From UBA1858 sp963976865 (GTDB lineage Bacteria > Pseudomonadota > Gammaproteobacteria > UBA4575), in the NCBI GenBank assembly GCA_963976865.1, contig CAXBLY010000012.1, forward strand, positions 1 to 32,193: DNA of 32,193 nt, given 5' to 3'. Below, one piece after another: positions 1-8,020 of this stretch. A program made the position numbers and the translations under genes. The first letter of the stretch is position 1. The number at the start of each line of letters is the position of its first letter. Below the pieces are notes generated by a model that did not search any database, had not been told where the DNA came from, and saw nothing but the letters and a program-made list of their open reading frames with translations.

Positions 1-1
1 T

Positions 2-271
2 ATGAGTATGATGGGGCCAGCCATGGGCATGATGGGACCAATGATGAATCCTATGAGTATGATGGGGCCAGCCATGGGCATGATGGGACCAATGATGAAT
101 CCTATGGGTATGATGGGCGGCATGGGTAGCGGTATGAACCCTATGGGTATGATGGGTGGAGCTAATAACGCAAATCCTATGGGGCAGATGATGAAGCCTG
201 AACAGTATACAGACTGGTTTAACCAGATGATGCAGCAATTTACGCCATCAGGATCATCTGCTGCAAAGTAA
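2..271 (+). CDS. Met/Gly-rich repeat protein, C-terminal part (5' end cut by window)
   Basis: The reading frame is open from the window edge, so the true start probably lies upstream and only the last 89 residues are seen. By count 29 of 89 residues are Met, with Gly, Pro and Asn making up most of the rest. The first 34 residues are two identical 17-residue units (MSMMGPAMGMMGPMMNP), and the two 51-bp DNA units (2-52 and 53-103) are also identical, which points to recent duplication. Looser MGMMGG/MNP repeats follow, then a non-repetitive tail around EQYTDWFNQMM. I do not recognise a catalytic domain. Gly/Pro/Met/Asn-rich structural proteins coat sulfur globules in some sulfur oxidisers, and the next gene is a sulfur transporter, so a globule-coat protein is one possibility. 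A metal-binding or surface protein is another. Confidence 0.6.
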   Translation: MSMMGPAMGMMGPMMNPMSMMGPAMGMMGPMMNPMGMMGGMGSGMNPMGMMGGANNANPMGQMMKPEQYTDWFNQMMQQFTPSGSSAAK

Positions 272-389
272 ATAAATGGGCCTGAATGGCTGTATGACAG
301 AGAATTAGGGAAGATTTATACGACAAGGACGTCAATCTTTAAATTACCTGTTTTTATTTGCTTCTCTGAATGTCAATTTGCGATGGTGC

Positions 390-398
390 TGCTATAAT
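390..398 (+). promoter_or_regulatory. extended -10 promoter element before yeeE/yedE
   Basis: TGCTATAAT is a perfect extended -10 (TG-N-TATAAT). No good -35 hexamer lies at 16-18 bases, as expected for extended -10 promoters. Transcription would start near 405, leaving a leader of about 26 bases before the ATG at 431. Confidence 0.55.
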
Positions 399-430
399 CG
401 CGCCCTTGAAAAATAACTCGTAAATTCTTC

Positions 431-1573
431 ATGGAAGACCTTTCTAATATTCACGTTGTCGCTATCTGGGGCTTTTGTATTGCTCTGGTATTTGGATTTG
501 TTGGAAATAAGACTCATTTCTGCACAATGGGTGCGATTAGCGATGTCGTCAACATGGGCTCACGTGGCCGCATGGGTTCCTGGTTTGTCGCTATTGGTAT
601 TGCTGTTCTCGGTGTACAGTTTTTACGCTCTCAGGGATTTATCAGTTTGGGCGAATCAATGTATTTGTCGACCCAATTCCTATACCTGAGTTATGTACTG
701 GGTGGCTTCATATTTGGTGTTGGCATGACTTTGGCTGCAGGCTGTGGCCAGCGTAACCTGGTTCGTGTGGGTGGTGGAAATCTTAAGTCGCTGGTAGTCG
801 TACTGGTGTTGGGGATTACAGCGTATATGACTCTGCGAGGCTTGCTGGCACTGCTGCGCATAAACTATATCTACAAAGCGAACATAGAGTTACAGGATTT
901 GGGAATGAATTCCCAAAGTCTGACACAAGGCGTAAGTGCTCTAACCGGTATTCCAGATGGCACTACTTTGCAAACAATTGCTGCATTAATTATAGGCGTT
1001 GGTCTAATTGTTTATGCGGTGAAGCAGGAAGAATTTCGTACCAGTTTCGATAACATACTGGCAGGTATCGTGGTGGGTGGCTGTGTTGTAGCGGCCTGGT
1101 TTATTACTGGCTATCTTGGCCAGGATGACTTTGACCCCGTCGCGGCACAGGGACTGACATTTATCGGGCCGACTGGTAACACACTCAGTTATCTGATGAC
1201 ATTTACCGGTGCGCATATCAATTTTGGTATTGCTGTGACGTTTGGAATGATACTGGGCTCATTTATTTACGCGATCATCTCTGGCACTTTCAGAATAGAA
1301 ACCTTTAGTAATCAGTCTGAAATGGTAGGGCATCTGATTGGCGGGGCGATGATGGGATTTGGTGGCGTACTGTCTTTTGGCTGCACCATCGGACAAGGCG
1401 TTACAGGTATCTCCACCCTGGCAATAGGCTCATTCATTACTTTGCTAATGATAATTTTTGGCAGTGCGTTAACAATGAAAGTGCAGTATCACATGCTCGA
1501 TGAAAAATCATTTATCGGGGCCGTGGTGACGGGAGCTGCTGAGTTATTGAACCCATTTCATAAAGAGTCATAA
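431..1573 (+). CDS. YeeE/YedE (TsuA-like) thiosulfate/sulfur transporter
   Basis: This is a polytopic inner-membrane protein of 380 residues, in the size range of full-length YeeE/YedE transporters that import thiosulfate or related sulfur compounds. The three Cys motifs thought to relay thiosulfate through the pore in this family are all present: C31 in HFCTMGA, C105 in AAGCGQRN and C318 in FGCTIGQGVTG. Gly-rich hydrophobic helices fill the rest. The ATG at 431 has no clear Shine-Dalgarno sequence but sits just behind an extended -10 promoter. The gene is monocistronic, between the Met-rich protein and tRNA-Lys. With soxYZ and tusA nearby it fits uptake of reduced sulfur. The family is secure; the exact substrate is inferred. 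Confidence 0.9.
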   Translation: MEDLSNIHVVAIWGFCIALVFGFVGNKTHFCTMGAISDVVNMGSRGRMGSWFVAIGIAVLGVQFLRSQGFISLGESMYLSTQFLYLSYVLGGFIFGVGMTLAAGCGQRNLVRVGGGNLKSLVVVLVLGITAYMTLRGLLALLRINYIYKANIELQDLGMNSQSLTQGVSALTGIPDGTTLQTIAALIIGVGLIVYAVKQEEFRTSFDNILAGIVVGGCVVAAWFITGYLGQDDFDPVAAQGLTFIGPTGNTLSYLMTFTGAHINFGIAVTFGMILGSFIYAIISGTFRIETFSNQSEMVGHLIGGAMMGFGGVLSFGCTIGQGVTGISTLAIGSFITLLMIIFGSALTMKVQYHMLDEKSFIGAVVTGAAELLNPFHKES

Positions 1574-2025
1574 AGAATAATTAATAAATATAGATTGAAT
1601 ACTCACAAGAAGCTTTGCAATGCGTTCGTAATGAGTATAATGAGCACCCCTCGTATTCCTGCGGACAGTCATATTAGTTAGTCGCTGCAGGATACTCCAT
1701 AAAGCCGGTTTTGCTGCTCACGCAGTATCGCCAGTGTGATATGGGCCGTTAGCTCAGTTGGTAGAGCAGTTGGCTTTTAACCAATTTGTCGAGCGTTCGA
1801 GTCGCTCACGGCCCACCATTTCCCTGAAAACACCAGCCATATATTCATTCCGGATTATCTGGTTTAACTATCAGGTCGCCAAATCAGGCGACTATTCGTA
1901 CTGTAGTCGTTTAAATATGCCTTTTTAAACTATAAGGTTTTCCCATTGTCTTTAAATTAGACTAATGTCATTTATTAGCCAGACTGTGCTAAATCTTACT
2001 CAATATTTAACAGGTTATTTAAGCA
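1574..2025. other. intergenic region around tRNA-Lys
   Basis: This 452-base gap between the YeeE/YedE gene and the DUF2937 gene holds tRNA-Lys at 1743-1818. A TATAAT at 1636-1641 with TTGCAA at 1615-1620 (15-base spacer) is a possible tRNA promoter. A short stem (GTCGCC at 1875-1880, GGCGAC at 1887-1892) lies downstream without a U tract. I see no protein gene or integrase next to the tRNA. Confidence 0.5.
1743..1818 (+). tRNA. tRNA-Lys (anticodon TTT), CCA encoded
   Basis: The 76-base sequence folds as a full cloverleaf. The acceptor arms GGGCCGT and ACGGCCC pair perfectly. The D stem is GCTC/GAGC, and the anticodon stem GTTGG/CCAAT has one G-T pair. The anticodon loop CTTTTAA gives anticodon TTT. 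The T stem GAGCG/CGCTC carries loop TTCGAGT. The 3' end ACCA is encoded. It decodes AAA/AAG lysine codons. Confidence 0.97.
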
Positions 2026-2592
2026 ATGTTTATTATCAAAGGATTTCTGGATAGAGTGTTATTTGCTGTTGGTGTACTGCTGTTCATGCAGGTACCGCAC
2101 TTTGTTGATCAATATACACACCGCCTGGGCGGCTACTATCAGGCGCAAGCCAATCATCTGGAACAGTACCAGCAAATTGCCAACAAACAGCATCAAGGTG
2201 ATTTGGATGCGTTGATACAGGCGTTTACAGGCAGTGAACAGGCGTCGGTGCGAGAGACTGGAAATAATATTAGTGTGATAAGAAAGCAGGCAGAATCTGT
2301 AAAGAGCGATCTTTACGTACTTGACCACAAGTCACTCACTTCAAAACTGGTTCATCTGGCGATCAATACGCGTTACGACATTGCGCAGCAAACATTAGCT
2401 AACTATAAACCGGGCGTGCCATTTTCAATGGCAAGTCTGGTGTGTGCTTTGCTGGGTGGGGTGCTGATGAGTATGCTGTTTAACTCTATTCTGTTCATAC
2501 CCAGATTATTTAAACGCAAGCCTGAAAAGAGTCCTGCCGTCACTAAAAAGCGCATTGAGCCGACGGTGACGCGTGTCGCGAGAGCAGGTTAG
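2026..2592 (+). CDS. DUF2937 family membrane protein
   Basis: The 188-residue protein resembles the DUF2937 family, which has no assigned function. An N-terminal hydrophobic segment (about residues 9-25) is followed by a polar, probably extracytoplasmic helical region rich in Gln (about 35-120), then a second membrane segment (about 133-158) and a basic cytoplasmic tail. Two membrane anchors around a helical periplasmic loop is the expected family layout. The stop overlaps the start of the VanZ-like gene by 20 bases, so the two are probably translationally coupled. Confidence 0.75.
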   Translation: MFIIKGFLDRVLFAVGVLLFMQVPHFVDQYTHRLGGYYQAQANHLEQYQQIANKQHQGDLDALIQAFTGSEQASVRETGNNISVIRKQAESVKSDLYVLDHKSLTSKLVHLAINTRYDIAQQTLANYKPGVPFSMASLVCALLGGVLMSMLFNSILFIPRLFKRKPEKSPAVTKKRIEPTVTRVARAG

Positions 2593-3943
2593 TTCACACT
2601 TGCAGATAGACAATACAATCGAGCCACAGCAGTTATACGATACCAGTGGCATCACGAGTTATGGCATAAAAGTGCTATGGCTACTGTTTACCTTGTTTAT
2701 TTTTTACGGTGCATTAATCCCGTTCGATTTTGTTTTTGACAATGACTTGATAGCTGACAAAATCCGCAATTTCAACTGGGTGCCTTTTGTGCGAGCTGAT
2801 GGCTCACGTCACTCAATTCCGGATATGGTTCAAAACGTTCTGTTTTTTATGCCTTTTGGGTTTCTTGGCGTCTTGTCGTTTGCCAGGAATAAATTTTTTG
2901 CTGTGTTTCTGGTGACATTTTTTGGTTTTATTATCAGTCTTAATATTGAAATACTTCAGCTGTTAACTGAAAACCGAAATACCACAGTGACAGACCTTGT
3001 ATGCAATACCATCGGTGGTGCGATTGGTGCAGTTGTGGCATTTATATTATTTGGTGTGTTTTGTCTGCTGATGAGGGCATCATCATTTCAGCGTGCATTT
3101 AATAATAAATTTTACTTTTTATTTGTATTCAGCTTTCTGGTGATTGCTGCGAGTAGTCTGCAGCCGTTTGATTTTACTCTGGATGTGAGTGCGGTCTGGG
3201 ATAATGTGAAAGGAGTCATGACAAACCCGGGTCAGTTAACAATTAATTTCACTGATGAATTTGTAGTCGGTTTTCGCTTCTTTTTATTTGCTGTGATCAC
3301 ATCACTCTGGATGCGCAGCGTTGACAATGTGTTGTGGCCTGTCGCTGGAATAATGTTAAGTGCCAGTGTAGGCGTATTTTTTGAATTATCACAGTTTATC
3401 GTGTCTTCACGTTCGCCTTCAATTCAGGACCTTATTGTCATAATGCTGGGCTGTTCTTTTGGGGGAGTATTTGCGCTAATTGTTCCCCGCAAGATTTCTC
3501 CAGTCATTTGGATTGTGCCAATGATTGTAGTTACATTAATAACGGCCGCCGTGCAAACACTTGCGCCATTTGAAATGCGCCTGGCGCACTTGAGTATGGG
3601 GATGGTGCCGTTTTTGTCATACTACGAATCATCGACCTTTACTGCGATTGCAAATTTTCTGGAAGGGGTGATTACATATATTCCGCTGGGTTTTGTGTTG
3701 CAGTACGCAATATCCCGTCGACGCAGTGCTTTTATTTTAATCGTGCTGATTGTAGCGGCATTAGCTTACAGTCTGGAATATGCGCAAGGATGGGTTGAAG
3801 GCAGGTATCCTGATATTACAGATGTAATTGGCGCTGTCATCGGTGCTGCGATTGCCGGTTCGCTATGCCTTCGCTGGTCACGCGTTTTTGAAGATGACAA
3901 GCAAATACCTAAAGAAAAGCCTGAAGAAACCCTGGTAACGTAA
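2573..3943 (+). CDS. VanZ-like polytopic membrane protein with three internal repeats
   Basis: The 456-residue membrane protein of VanZ type probably starts at GTG 2573, overlapping the DUF2937 gene; TTG 2600 is an alternative. The C-terminal VanZ motif E-x2-Q-x5-R-x5-D-x6-G occurs three times with identical spacing: E126/Q129/R135/D141/G148, E271/Q274/R280/D286/G293 and E402/Q405/R411/D417/G424. Each is preceded by a PF[DE] motif (P50, P198, P332). The PFGFLG-type loop is present in repeats 1 and 3 but lost in repeat 2. VanZ itself gives low-level teicoplanin resistance, but most family members have no known role, so an envelope function is only a guess. Confidence 0.85.
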   Translation: MSREQVSSHLQIDNTIEPQQLYDTSGITSYGIKVLWLLFTLFIFYGALIPFDFVFDNDLIADKIRNFNWVPFVRADGSRHSIPDMVQNVLFFMPFGFLGVLSFARNKFFAVFLVTFFGFIISLNIEILQLLTENRNTTVTDLVCNTIGGAIGAVVAFILFGVFCLLMRASSFQRAFNNKFYFLFVFSFLVIAASSLQPFDFTLDVSAVWDNVKGVMTNPGQLTINFTDEFVVGFRFFLFAVITSLWMRSVDNVLWPVAGIMLSASVGVFFELSQFIVSSRSPSIQDLIVIMLGCSFGGVFALIVPRKISPVIWIVPMIVVTLITAAVQTLAPFEMRLAHLSMGMVPFLSYYESSTFTAIANFLEGVITYIPLGFVLQYAISRRRSAFILIVLIVAALAYSLEYAQGWVEGRYPDITDVIGAVIGAAIAGSLCLRWSRVFEDDKQIPKEKPEETLVT

Positions 3944-4068
3944 TGACAATGTCTTTTACCGCTTATCCCCCATACGTGTTAGTTCGTCCCGGGTAAAAAA
4001 TATTTGTGTTAAGTCTTTCACATAATCATAATCACTGACACGCAGTTAATTATTGGAAGCAAAACAAC

Positions 4069-4899
4069 ATGAATTACTTTCGACATCTTCTTTCCGCTAC
4101 TATTATCGTTAATGTTTTATTCATTAGTAATGCGCATGCTTTAGTCGTGGACTTTGAGAACTATGGCAGGAATGACGATGGTTCAGGAGGTATTGGACTG
4201 CTGGATGTCTTCTTAAGAACAAATATTGATTTAAATCAGGCTAACTCCACACACCGGTTAATCGGGCAGTCATTTGGCAATACTGGAGGGATCACATTTT
4301 CTGGTGGTGTGTTGCTGGAAGACCCGCTGGACAGTAATGCGATGCCAATCGCCGGCGATGGTGGATCTGTTTATTACGGAACGGCTTTTTCGCCTGAGAC
4401 ATCTATCACGACTTCCAATTACACAAATACGCTCACAATAGATATCACTTCAGCTGAAATGGTGACAAGTGTGTCCGGCTCTTTTGTGCATGGTCTGGAT
4501 ACAAGAGTTGTCGGTGCAAATGAGCTGGTCGACTATATAGTAAGCTACTCTTTTGATGGTGTTGCTGATCCATTCCTCCAGCCTTTGGGAGGATTTGTCT
4601 TTAATGATGGTGCAGATGTGATCTCATTTAATCTGGATACCAATACTCTGGCGGGTGCTGCGATGGGTGCCTTTATAAACAAGGTTGAACTGATTGCGCC
4701 AGGATATGATTTTATGGCTGATGGTAATCCGCGTGAAGAGATTTTTGAGTGGGATTTTTTACTCAGTTCTGTCAGCTTTAATGAAGCTGCAAGTCCGGTA
4801 CCTGTGCCGGCAGCACTACCGTTATTTGTGAGTGCATTGTTGGGAGGTTTTGTTGCCGCCCGGCAAAGAAAGCCGAGCGACCGCAAGATCTCTGCTTAA
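4069..4899 (+). CDS. VPLPA-CTERM-type exported protein
   Basis: The 276-residue protein has a Sec signal peptide (hydrophobic core about residues 8-20, likely cleavage after SNAHA). The middle is Gly/Asp/Asn/Ser-rich and looks beta-structured, with no catalytic motif I recognise. The C-terminus is a sorting tail: VPVPAALPLFVSALLGG, a single membrane helix, then a basic cluster ending RQRKPSDRK. This is the PEP-CTERM/VPLPA-CTERM arrangement processed by exosortase-type enzymes in exopolysaccharide-producing bacteria. No exosortase is in the window. The gene ends in a shared terminator facing soxZ. Confidence 0.8.
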   Translation: MNYFRHLLSATIIVNVLFISNAHALVVDFENYGRNDDGSGGIGLLDVFLRTNIDLNQANSTHRLIGQSFGNTGGITFSGGVLLEDPLDSNAMPIAGDGGSVYYGTAFSPETSITTSNYTNTLTIDITSAEMVTSVSGSFVHGLDTRVVGANELVDYIVSYSFDGVADPFLQPLGGFVFNDGADVISFNLDTNTLAGAAMGAFINKVELIAPGYDFMADGNPREEIFEWDFLLSSVSFNEAASPVPVPAALPLFVSALLGGFVAARQRKPSDRKISA

Positions 4900-4920
4900 T
4901 TTTTGTAATTAAGCAGTTTT
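4892..4920 (+). terminator. intrinsic terminator of the VPLPA-CTERM gene
   Basis: A perfect 9-bp stem (CTGCTTAAT at 4892-4900, ATTAAGCAG at 4908-4916) with a 7-base loop is followed by TTTTATTT on the plus strand. It overlaps the stop of the plus gene and lies immediately beside the convergent soxZ stop. Confidence 0.7.
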
Positions 4921-5239
4921 ATTTCTGTTTGACTTTGGTTTCACCGGAGCCTGATTCGCCCAGATTATCTTTCCAGGTAAGTTTAATAGTATCGCCTTCT
5001 GCTCCGCCTTTGATTTTGAAAGACAGGTAAGGGTTCTTGGAAATACCTGTTCCCCAGTTGGCGTTAAGTACCACTGTGTCATTCTGTGTGACGACAACTT
5101 CCTGAATGTATTCTGCAGGGACGAGTTCACCAGTATCTTTATCTTTACGTGCACCTGTTTCCATTGGATGAGTCATCAGTGCTTTCACTGTTGTCACTCC
5201 GTCCTTCAGGGTGGCTCTAATCTTTACTTTCTTATCCAT
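4919..5239 (-). CDS. soxZ: SoxZ, sulfur-carrier complex subunit
   Basis: The 106-residue protein matches SoxZ in size and sequence, from the KIRATLKDGVTTVKALMTHP opening through the KDNLGES segment near the C-terminus. SoxZ partners SoxY in the periplasmic carrier on which thiosulfate sulfur is bound and oxidised. It has no signal peptide, as usual, because it is exported with Tat-borne SoxY. GAGGA lies 6 bases before the ATG. The gene is 19 bases downstream of soxY, so the two form an operon. soxA, soxB, soxX and soxCD are not in the window. Confidence 0.95.
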   Translation of the reverse strand: MDKKVKIRATLKDGVTTVKALMTHPMETGARKDKDTGELVPAEYIQEVVVTQNDTVVLNANWGTGISKNPYLSFKIKGGAEGDTIKLTWKDNLGESGSGETKVKQK

Positions 5240-5258
5240 GATTATTCCTCGTGCTTAA

Positions 5259-5711
5259 TTATGCGCAGCCGCCTGCGGTGACTTTGACAGTTTGTTTTGC
5301 AATAAATTTACCGTTAGCTGTGTCTACTATTGCAACTACGTTGGATGTTTCACGCATTTTCACACGTGTTGCCACCGTGGCTTCTATGTTTTCATTAATG
5401 AAGAAAGTCGCAATATAAGGTCGCGGGTTATTTTCAACCAGAATACTAATTGATTTAACATTCTCCATATCGGTGGTTACATTGACAGGGACGGTTGCGC
5501 CATTACTGGCGATTTCAGGTGCGTCAATGGTTATTCCACCTTCTTTGGGATCTACTCCATTAATTACTGCAGCATATGAGTCTTCATACGCTGTTGTATT
5601 GAAGGCCGATGCTGGCCACTCCGCCAATACTGTTCTGGTGAAACTCGAAATCGTGCCGATGATGGCTCCCATGGAGCCTAGTTTTAATGCATGTCTTCTA
5701 GTTATTTTCAT
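5259..5711 (-). CDS. soxY: SoxY, sulfur-carrying subunit
   Basis: The 150-residue protein has a twin-arginine signal (TRRHALK at the N-terminus, then a hydrophobic stretch), a beta-sandwich SoxY domain and a C-terminal swinging arm ending VTAGGCA. C149 is the expected sulfur-binding Cys. The usual family ending is GGCGG, so this arm is one residue shorter and has Ala after the Cys. In the periplasm SoxYZ presents the covalently bound sulfur to SoxXA, SoxB and SoxCD. The gene is followed by soxZ, and a promoter is visible in the 91-base gap downstream of bepA. Confidence 0.95.
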   Translation of the reverse strand: MKITRRHALKLGSMGAIIGTISSFTRTVLAEWPASAFNTTAYEDSYAAVINGVDPKEGGITIDAPEIASNGATVPVNVTTDMENVKSISILVENNPRPYIATFFINENIEATVATRVKMRETSNVVAIVDTANGKFIAKQTVKVTAGGCA

Positions 5712-5767
5712 GATATTACATATTCCATATATTTAATGTGGTCTATTGTCTGCTAACCGGAACATAT

Positions 5768-5795
5768 TCTATACGTGTCGCCTACGCTTTGTTAA
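5768..5795 (-). promoter_or_regulatory. candidate sigma-70 promoter for soxYZ
   Basis: On the minus strand TTAACA (5790-5795) and TATAGA (5768-5773) are spaced by 16 bases; TAGAAT (5766-5771) at 18 bases is an alternative -10. It lies in the short gap between the bepA stop and the soxY start, so soxYZ can be expressed separately from bepA. Confidence 0.45.
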
Positions 5796-5802
5796 GCAGA
5801 GA

Positions 5803-7257
5803 TTATTTATGTTTGTTCCGGAACTCTATTAATTGATCTTTTTTAGCTTCAATACGTGCTTTACTATGCGGATCAATACCTGTTTGACGTGCAGCAATGA
5901 GTAAATGTTCCAACGCTGTGCCAAATCTTGCGTGCATCAGGTCATAATTTGATAATGACTCGTGACTACGCCAGGGTTGTCCGGCACCATCCGCTGCGCG
6001 TGCTCTTAGACGCTCTATCGCGGGATTACCGGTAATATCGTCACTCAGGGTGTCCAGTTTATCAAGCGCTGCCTTGGGCTTTTTATCTTCCAGTAACGCG
6101 GTTGCCAAATAATAAATCACAGACTCATTGCGTGGATATAAATCATCCAGTTCCTGTAATATTTTAAGCGCCTCATCTATTTGACGGTCAACGATATATG
6201 CCTGGGCCCGAGCAATCTGAACCGGAAATCGCTCGTTATTGTTAGGGTTAATTTTATCCAGCGCCTGTAACGCCTGCTTTCCACGCGCGAGACGATTCAA
6301 AGCGATGGAGTAGATGTAGTAATTCAGGTTGTTGGGTTCTTCATCAATTAATTTCTGATAATGTTTTGCCAATGCGCTTGGGTCACTTGAAATACCTATA
6401 GCACGGGCTTTTGCATACTGAAAATGAACGGTATCTTCGATATAACGATGATTACTGAATTGTTCAGCGCGAATTTTTGAGTCGCTGATGCGTGATGTGG
6501 TTAATGGGTGACTGCGCAAAAATTCCGGCACCTGGCTCTGGTTGATTTGAGAGTGGGCATTTAATCTCTCAAAAAATCTGGGCATGCCAAATGGGTCAAG
6601 GTTGGCATTAATCAGAAGTGACATTCCGATACGATCCGCCTCCTGCTCAAAGGCGCGACTGTAAGATAGTGAGGCATCCTGGAAGGCGCCTAGCGTTGCT
6701 GTCCCTGCAGCCTGGCCGGCTTCACCACCGTAAATCGTGGCCAAAACAGTGCCCAGTAATGCAATCGTGTTGACCACACTTAATTTTTGCTGACGCGCAT
6801 ATCGTCTTGCAATATGACGTTGTGAGACGTGTGAAATTTCGTGAGCAACGACACTGGCAAGTTCAGATTCAGTCTGGCTGAGTATCAATAGACCGCTATT
6901 TATCGCGACGATGCCACCTGGCATGGCAAAGGCGTTAATACGTGGATCGAAAACCAGACGGAAATAAAATGGAAAATCTGAATTCAGGCCGCCGGAGATT
7001 AATCGCGTACCCAGTGATTGAAGATAACTTCTTAATTCGGGATCCTCGGACACGGGCAAGCGCTGATTGACCTGTGCAACCAGTATTTTGCCAAGCTCGA
7101 TTTCCTGATTAACACTCAGTAAAGCACTGGCCGGGTCGCCTATATCAGGCAGGATAATGCCGTAGTCTTCTTCGCTATAGACAACAGCGAAACTGCTCAA
7201 AACAGTTAATATTGCTGACAGTAAAAAACCCCGCCAGCGGCTATTGGTTAATTTCAA
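5803..7257 (-). CDS. bepA: BepA/YfgC-type M48 metalloprotease with TPR repeats
   Basis: The 484-residue periplasmic protein has an N-terminal signal segment (about residues 9-28) and an M48 peptidase domain with the zinc motif HEISH at 139-143 and the third ligand E204 in EQEAD. The C-terminal half (about residue 265 on) is helical TPR-like sequence. This is the architecture of BepA (YfgC), which helps LptD assembly and degrades stalled outer-membrane proteins. The start codon is TTG at 7257, preceded by AGAGAG and followed directly by the signal peptide; there is no ATG nearby. It is divergent from tusA. Confidence 0.92.
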   Translation of the reverse strand: MKLTNSRWRGFLLSAILTVLSSFAVVYSEEDYGIILPDIGDPASALLSVNQEIELGKILVAQVNQRLPVSEDPELRSYLQSLGTRLISGGLNSDFPFYFRLVFDPRINAFAMPGGIVAINSGLLILSQTESELASVVAHEISHVSQRHIARRYARQQKLSVVNTIALLGTVLATIYGGEAGQAAGTATLGAFQDASLSYSRAFEQEADRIGMSLLINANLDPFGMPRFFERLNAHSQINQSQVPEFLRSHPLTTSRISDSKIRAEQFSNHRYIEDTVHFQYAKARAIGISSDPSALAKHYQKLIDEEPNNLNYYIYSIALNRLARGKQALQALDKINPNNNERFPVQIARAQAYIVDRQIDEALKILQELDDLYPRNESVIYYLATALLEDKKPKAALDKLDTLSDDITGNPAIERLRARAADGAGQPWRSHESLSNYDLMHARFGTALEHLLIAARQTGIDPHSKARIEAKKDQLIEFRNKHK

Positions 7258-7324
7258 GGTATCTCTCTTTGAGTAGTGGTCCGGATAAACACCAGAAGAC
7301 CGGATTCTGCTCGTAATTATGGCA

Positions 7325-7350
7325 CATAAGATAAACGGGTTTATCTTATG
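7325..7350. promoter_or_regulatory. 26-bp perfect inverted repeat, operator candidate
   Basis: The arms CATAAGATAAAC and GTTTATCTTATG are perfectly complementary with a 2-base spacer (GG). It lies 68-93 bases upstream of bepA and about 270 upstream of tusA. Neither strand has a U tract directly after it, so a protein-binding site is more likely than a terminator. The regulator is unknown. Confidence 0.5.
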
Positions 7351-7511
7351 ACAATGCGATGGGGGCTAAATTCACTGGCTGTATAGTAAACGTACGGTGT
7401 CTGCGGATGTGATCTGGTTCATTCTAGCTGGATCGCCAGCTTGACTATGCAAAAGGTGTTAACCATAATATCACCGTCTTCTAATATAGACTTAACTACG
7501 ACTTTCTGTAG

Positions 7512-7542
7512 TTGTTTTATTAGAACGTTCATCCGCTATACT
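7512..7542 (+). promoter_or_regulatory. candidate tusA promoter
   Basis: TTGTTT (7512-7517) and TATACT (7537-7542) are separated by 19 bases, slightly long for sigma-70. It lies about 80 bases upstream of the tusA ATG. Confidence 0.35.
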
Positions 7543-7620
7543 GGCTGGACGACTTATACATTGTAATGGCGTTCTATTACATTAATTTTACAGCTTAAGA
7601 TTATAACGGAGGTTCTGTTA

Positions 7621-7851
7621 ATGGCAGATTTTGATCAAGAATTAGATGCGTGCGGGTTAAATTGTCCTTTACCTATTCTACGTGCAAAGAAATCACTTTC
7701 CAGTCTGGAGAGTGGACAGGTGTTACGTATTATCGCAACTGATCCAGGTTCAGTGAAAGATTTTGAAGCGTTTGCCAAGCAAACAGGTAATGAGCTTCTT
7801 GAGTCTAACGAAGAAGGTGGAAAATTCCATTTCCTGGTTAAGAAGAAGTAG
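7621..7851 (+). CDS. tusA: TusA-family sulfur carrier protein
   Basis: The 76-residue protein is a typical SirA/TusA fold protein. The signature CGLNCPLPILRAKKSL carries the conserved sulfur-binding Cys (C15) of the CPxP motif, with an extra Cys at position 11. TusA moves persulfide sulfur to thiolation enzymes and, in sulfur oxidisers, carries sulfur towards the cytoplasmic rDsr or sHdr oxidation pathways. A GGAGG Shine-Dalgarno sequence lies well placed before the ATG. It stands alone, divergent from bepA, and is probably not cotranscribed with ilvN, which has its own promoter candidate. Confidence 0.92.
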   Translation: MADFDQELDACGLNCPLPILRAKKSLSSLESGQVLRIIATDPGSVKDFEAFAKQTGNELLESNEEGGKFHFLVKKK

Positions 7852-7935
7852 TTACTAATTCCAAATTTTACTGGAAGAATAAATCGAGCGATCCGTGCAA
7901 ATTGTTGCGGAGTTACCCTTTAAGCATCTAATTGG

Positions 7936-7963
7936 TTGTTTAGGCGTCAAGAGCGTGTATTAT
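7936..7963 (+). promoter_or_regulatory. candidate ilvN promoter with overlapping hairpins
   Basis: TTGTTT (7936-7941) and TATTAT (7958-7963) are spaced by 16 bases. An AGCGTG/CACGCT inverted repeat (7952-7971) overlaps the -10, and a CAGGC-AAA-GCCTG hairpin (7993-8005) follows 15 bases before the ilvN ATG. Confidence 0.4.
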
Positions 7964-8020
7964 TGCACGCTTTGCTTGGTTTGATACCACAGCAGGCAAA
8001 GCCTGAATGTGATGGAATAG

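Larger units (their letters stand above)
7258..7620. other. divergent intergenic region between bepA and tusA
   Basis: This 363-base gap holds no convincing gene. It contains a perfect 12-bp inverted repeat (7325-7350), a candidate tusA promoter (7512-7542) and the tusA Shine-Dalgarno GGAGG at about 7610-7614. Confidence 0.6.

Noticed and set aside
1743..1818. tRNA-Lys as an integration site
   Set aside because: No integrase, no 3'-end tRNA duplication seen and ordinary chromosomal genes on both sides.
3954..3998. TTTTACC/GGTAAAA as terminator after the VanZ gene
   Set aside because: The loop of about 31 bases is too long and the stem is AT-rich and weak.
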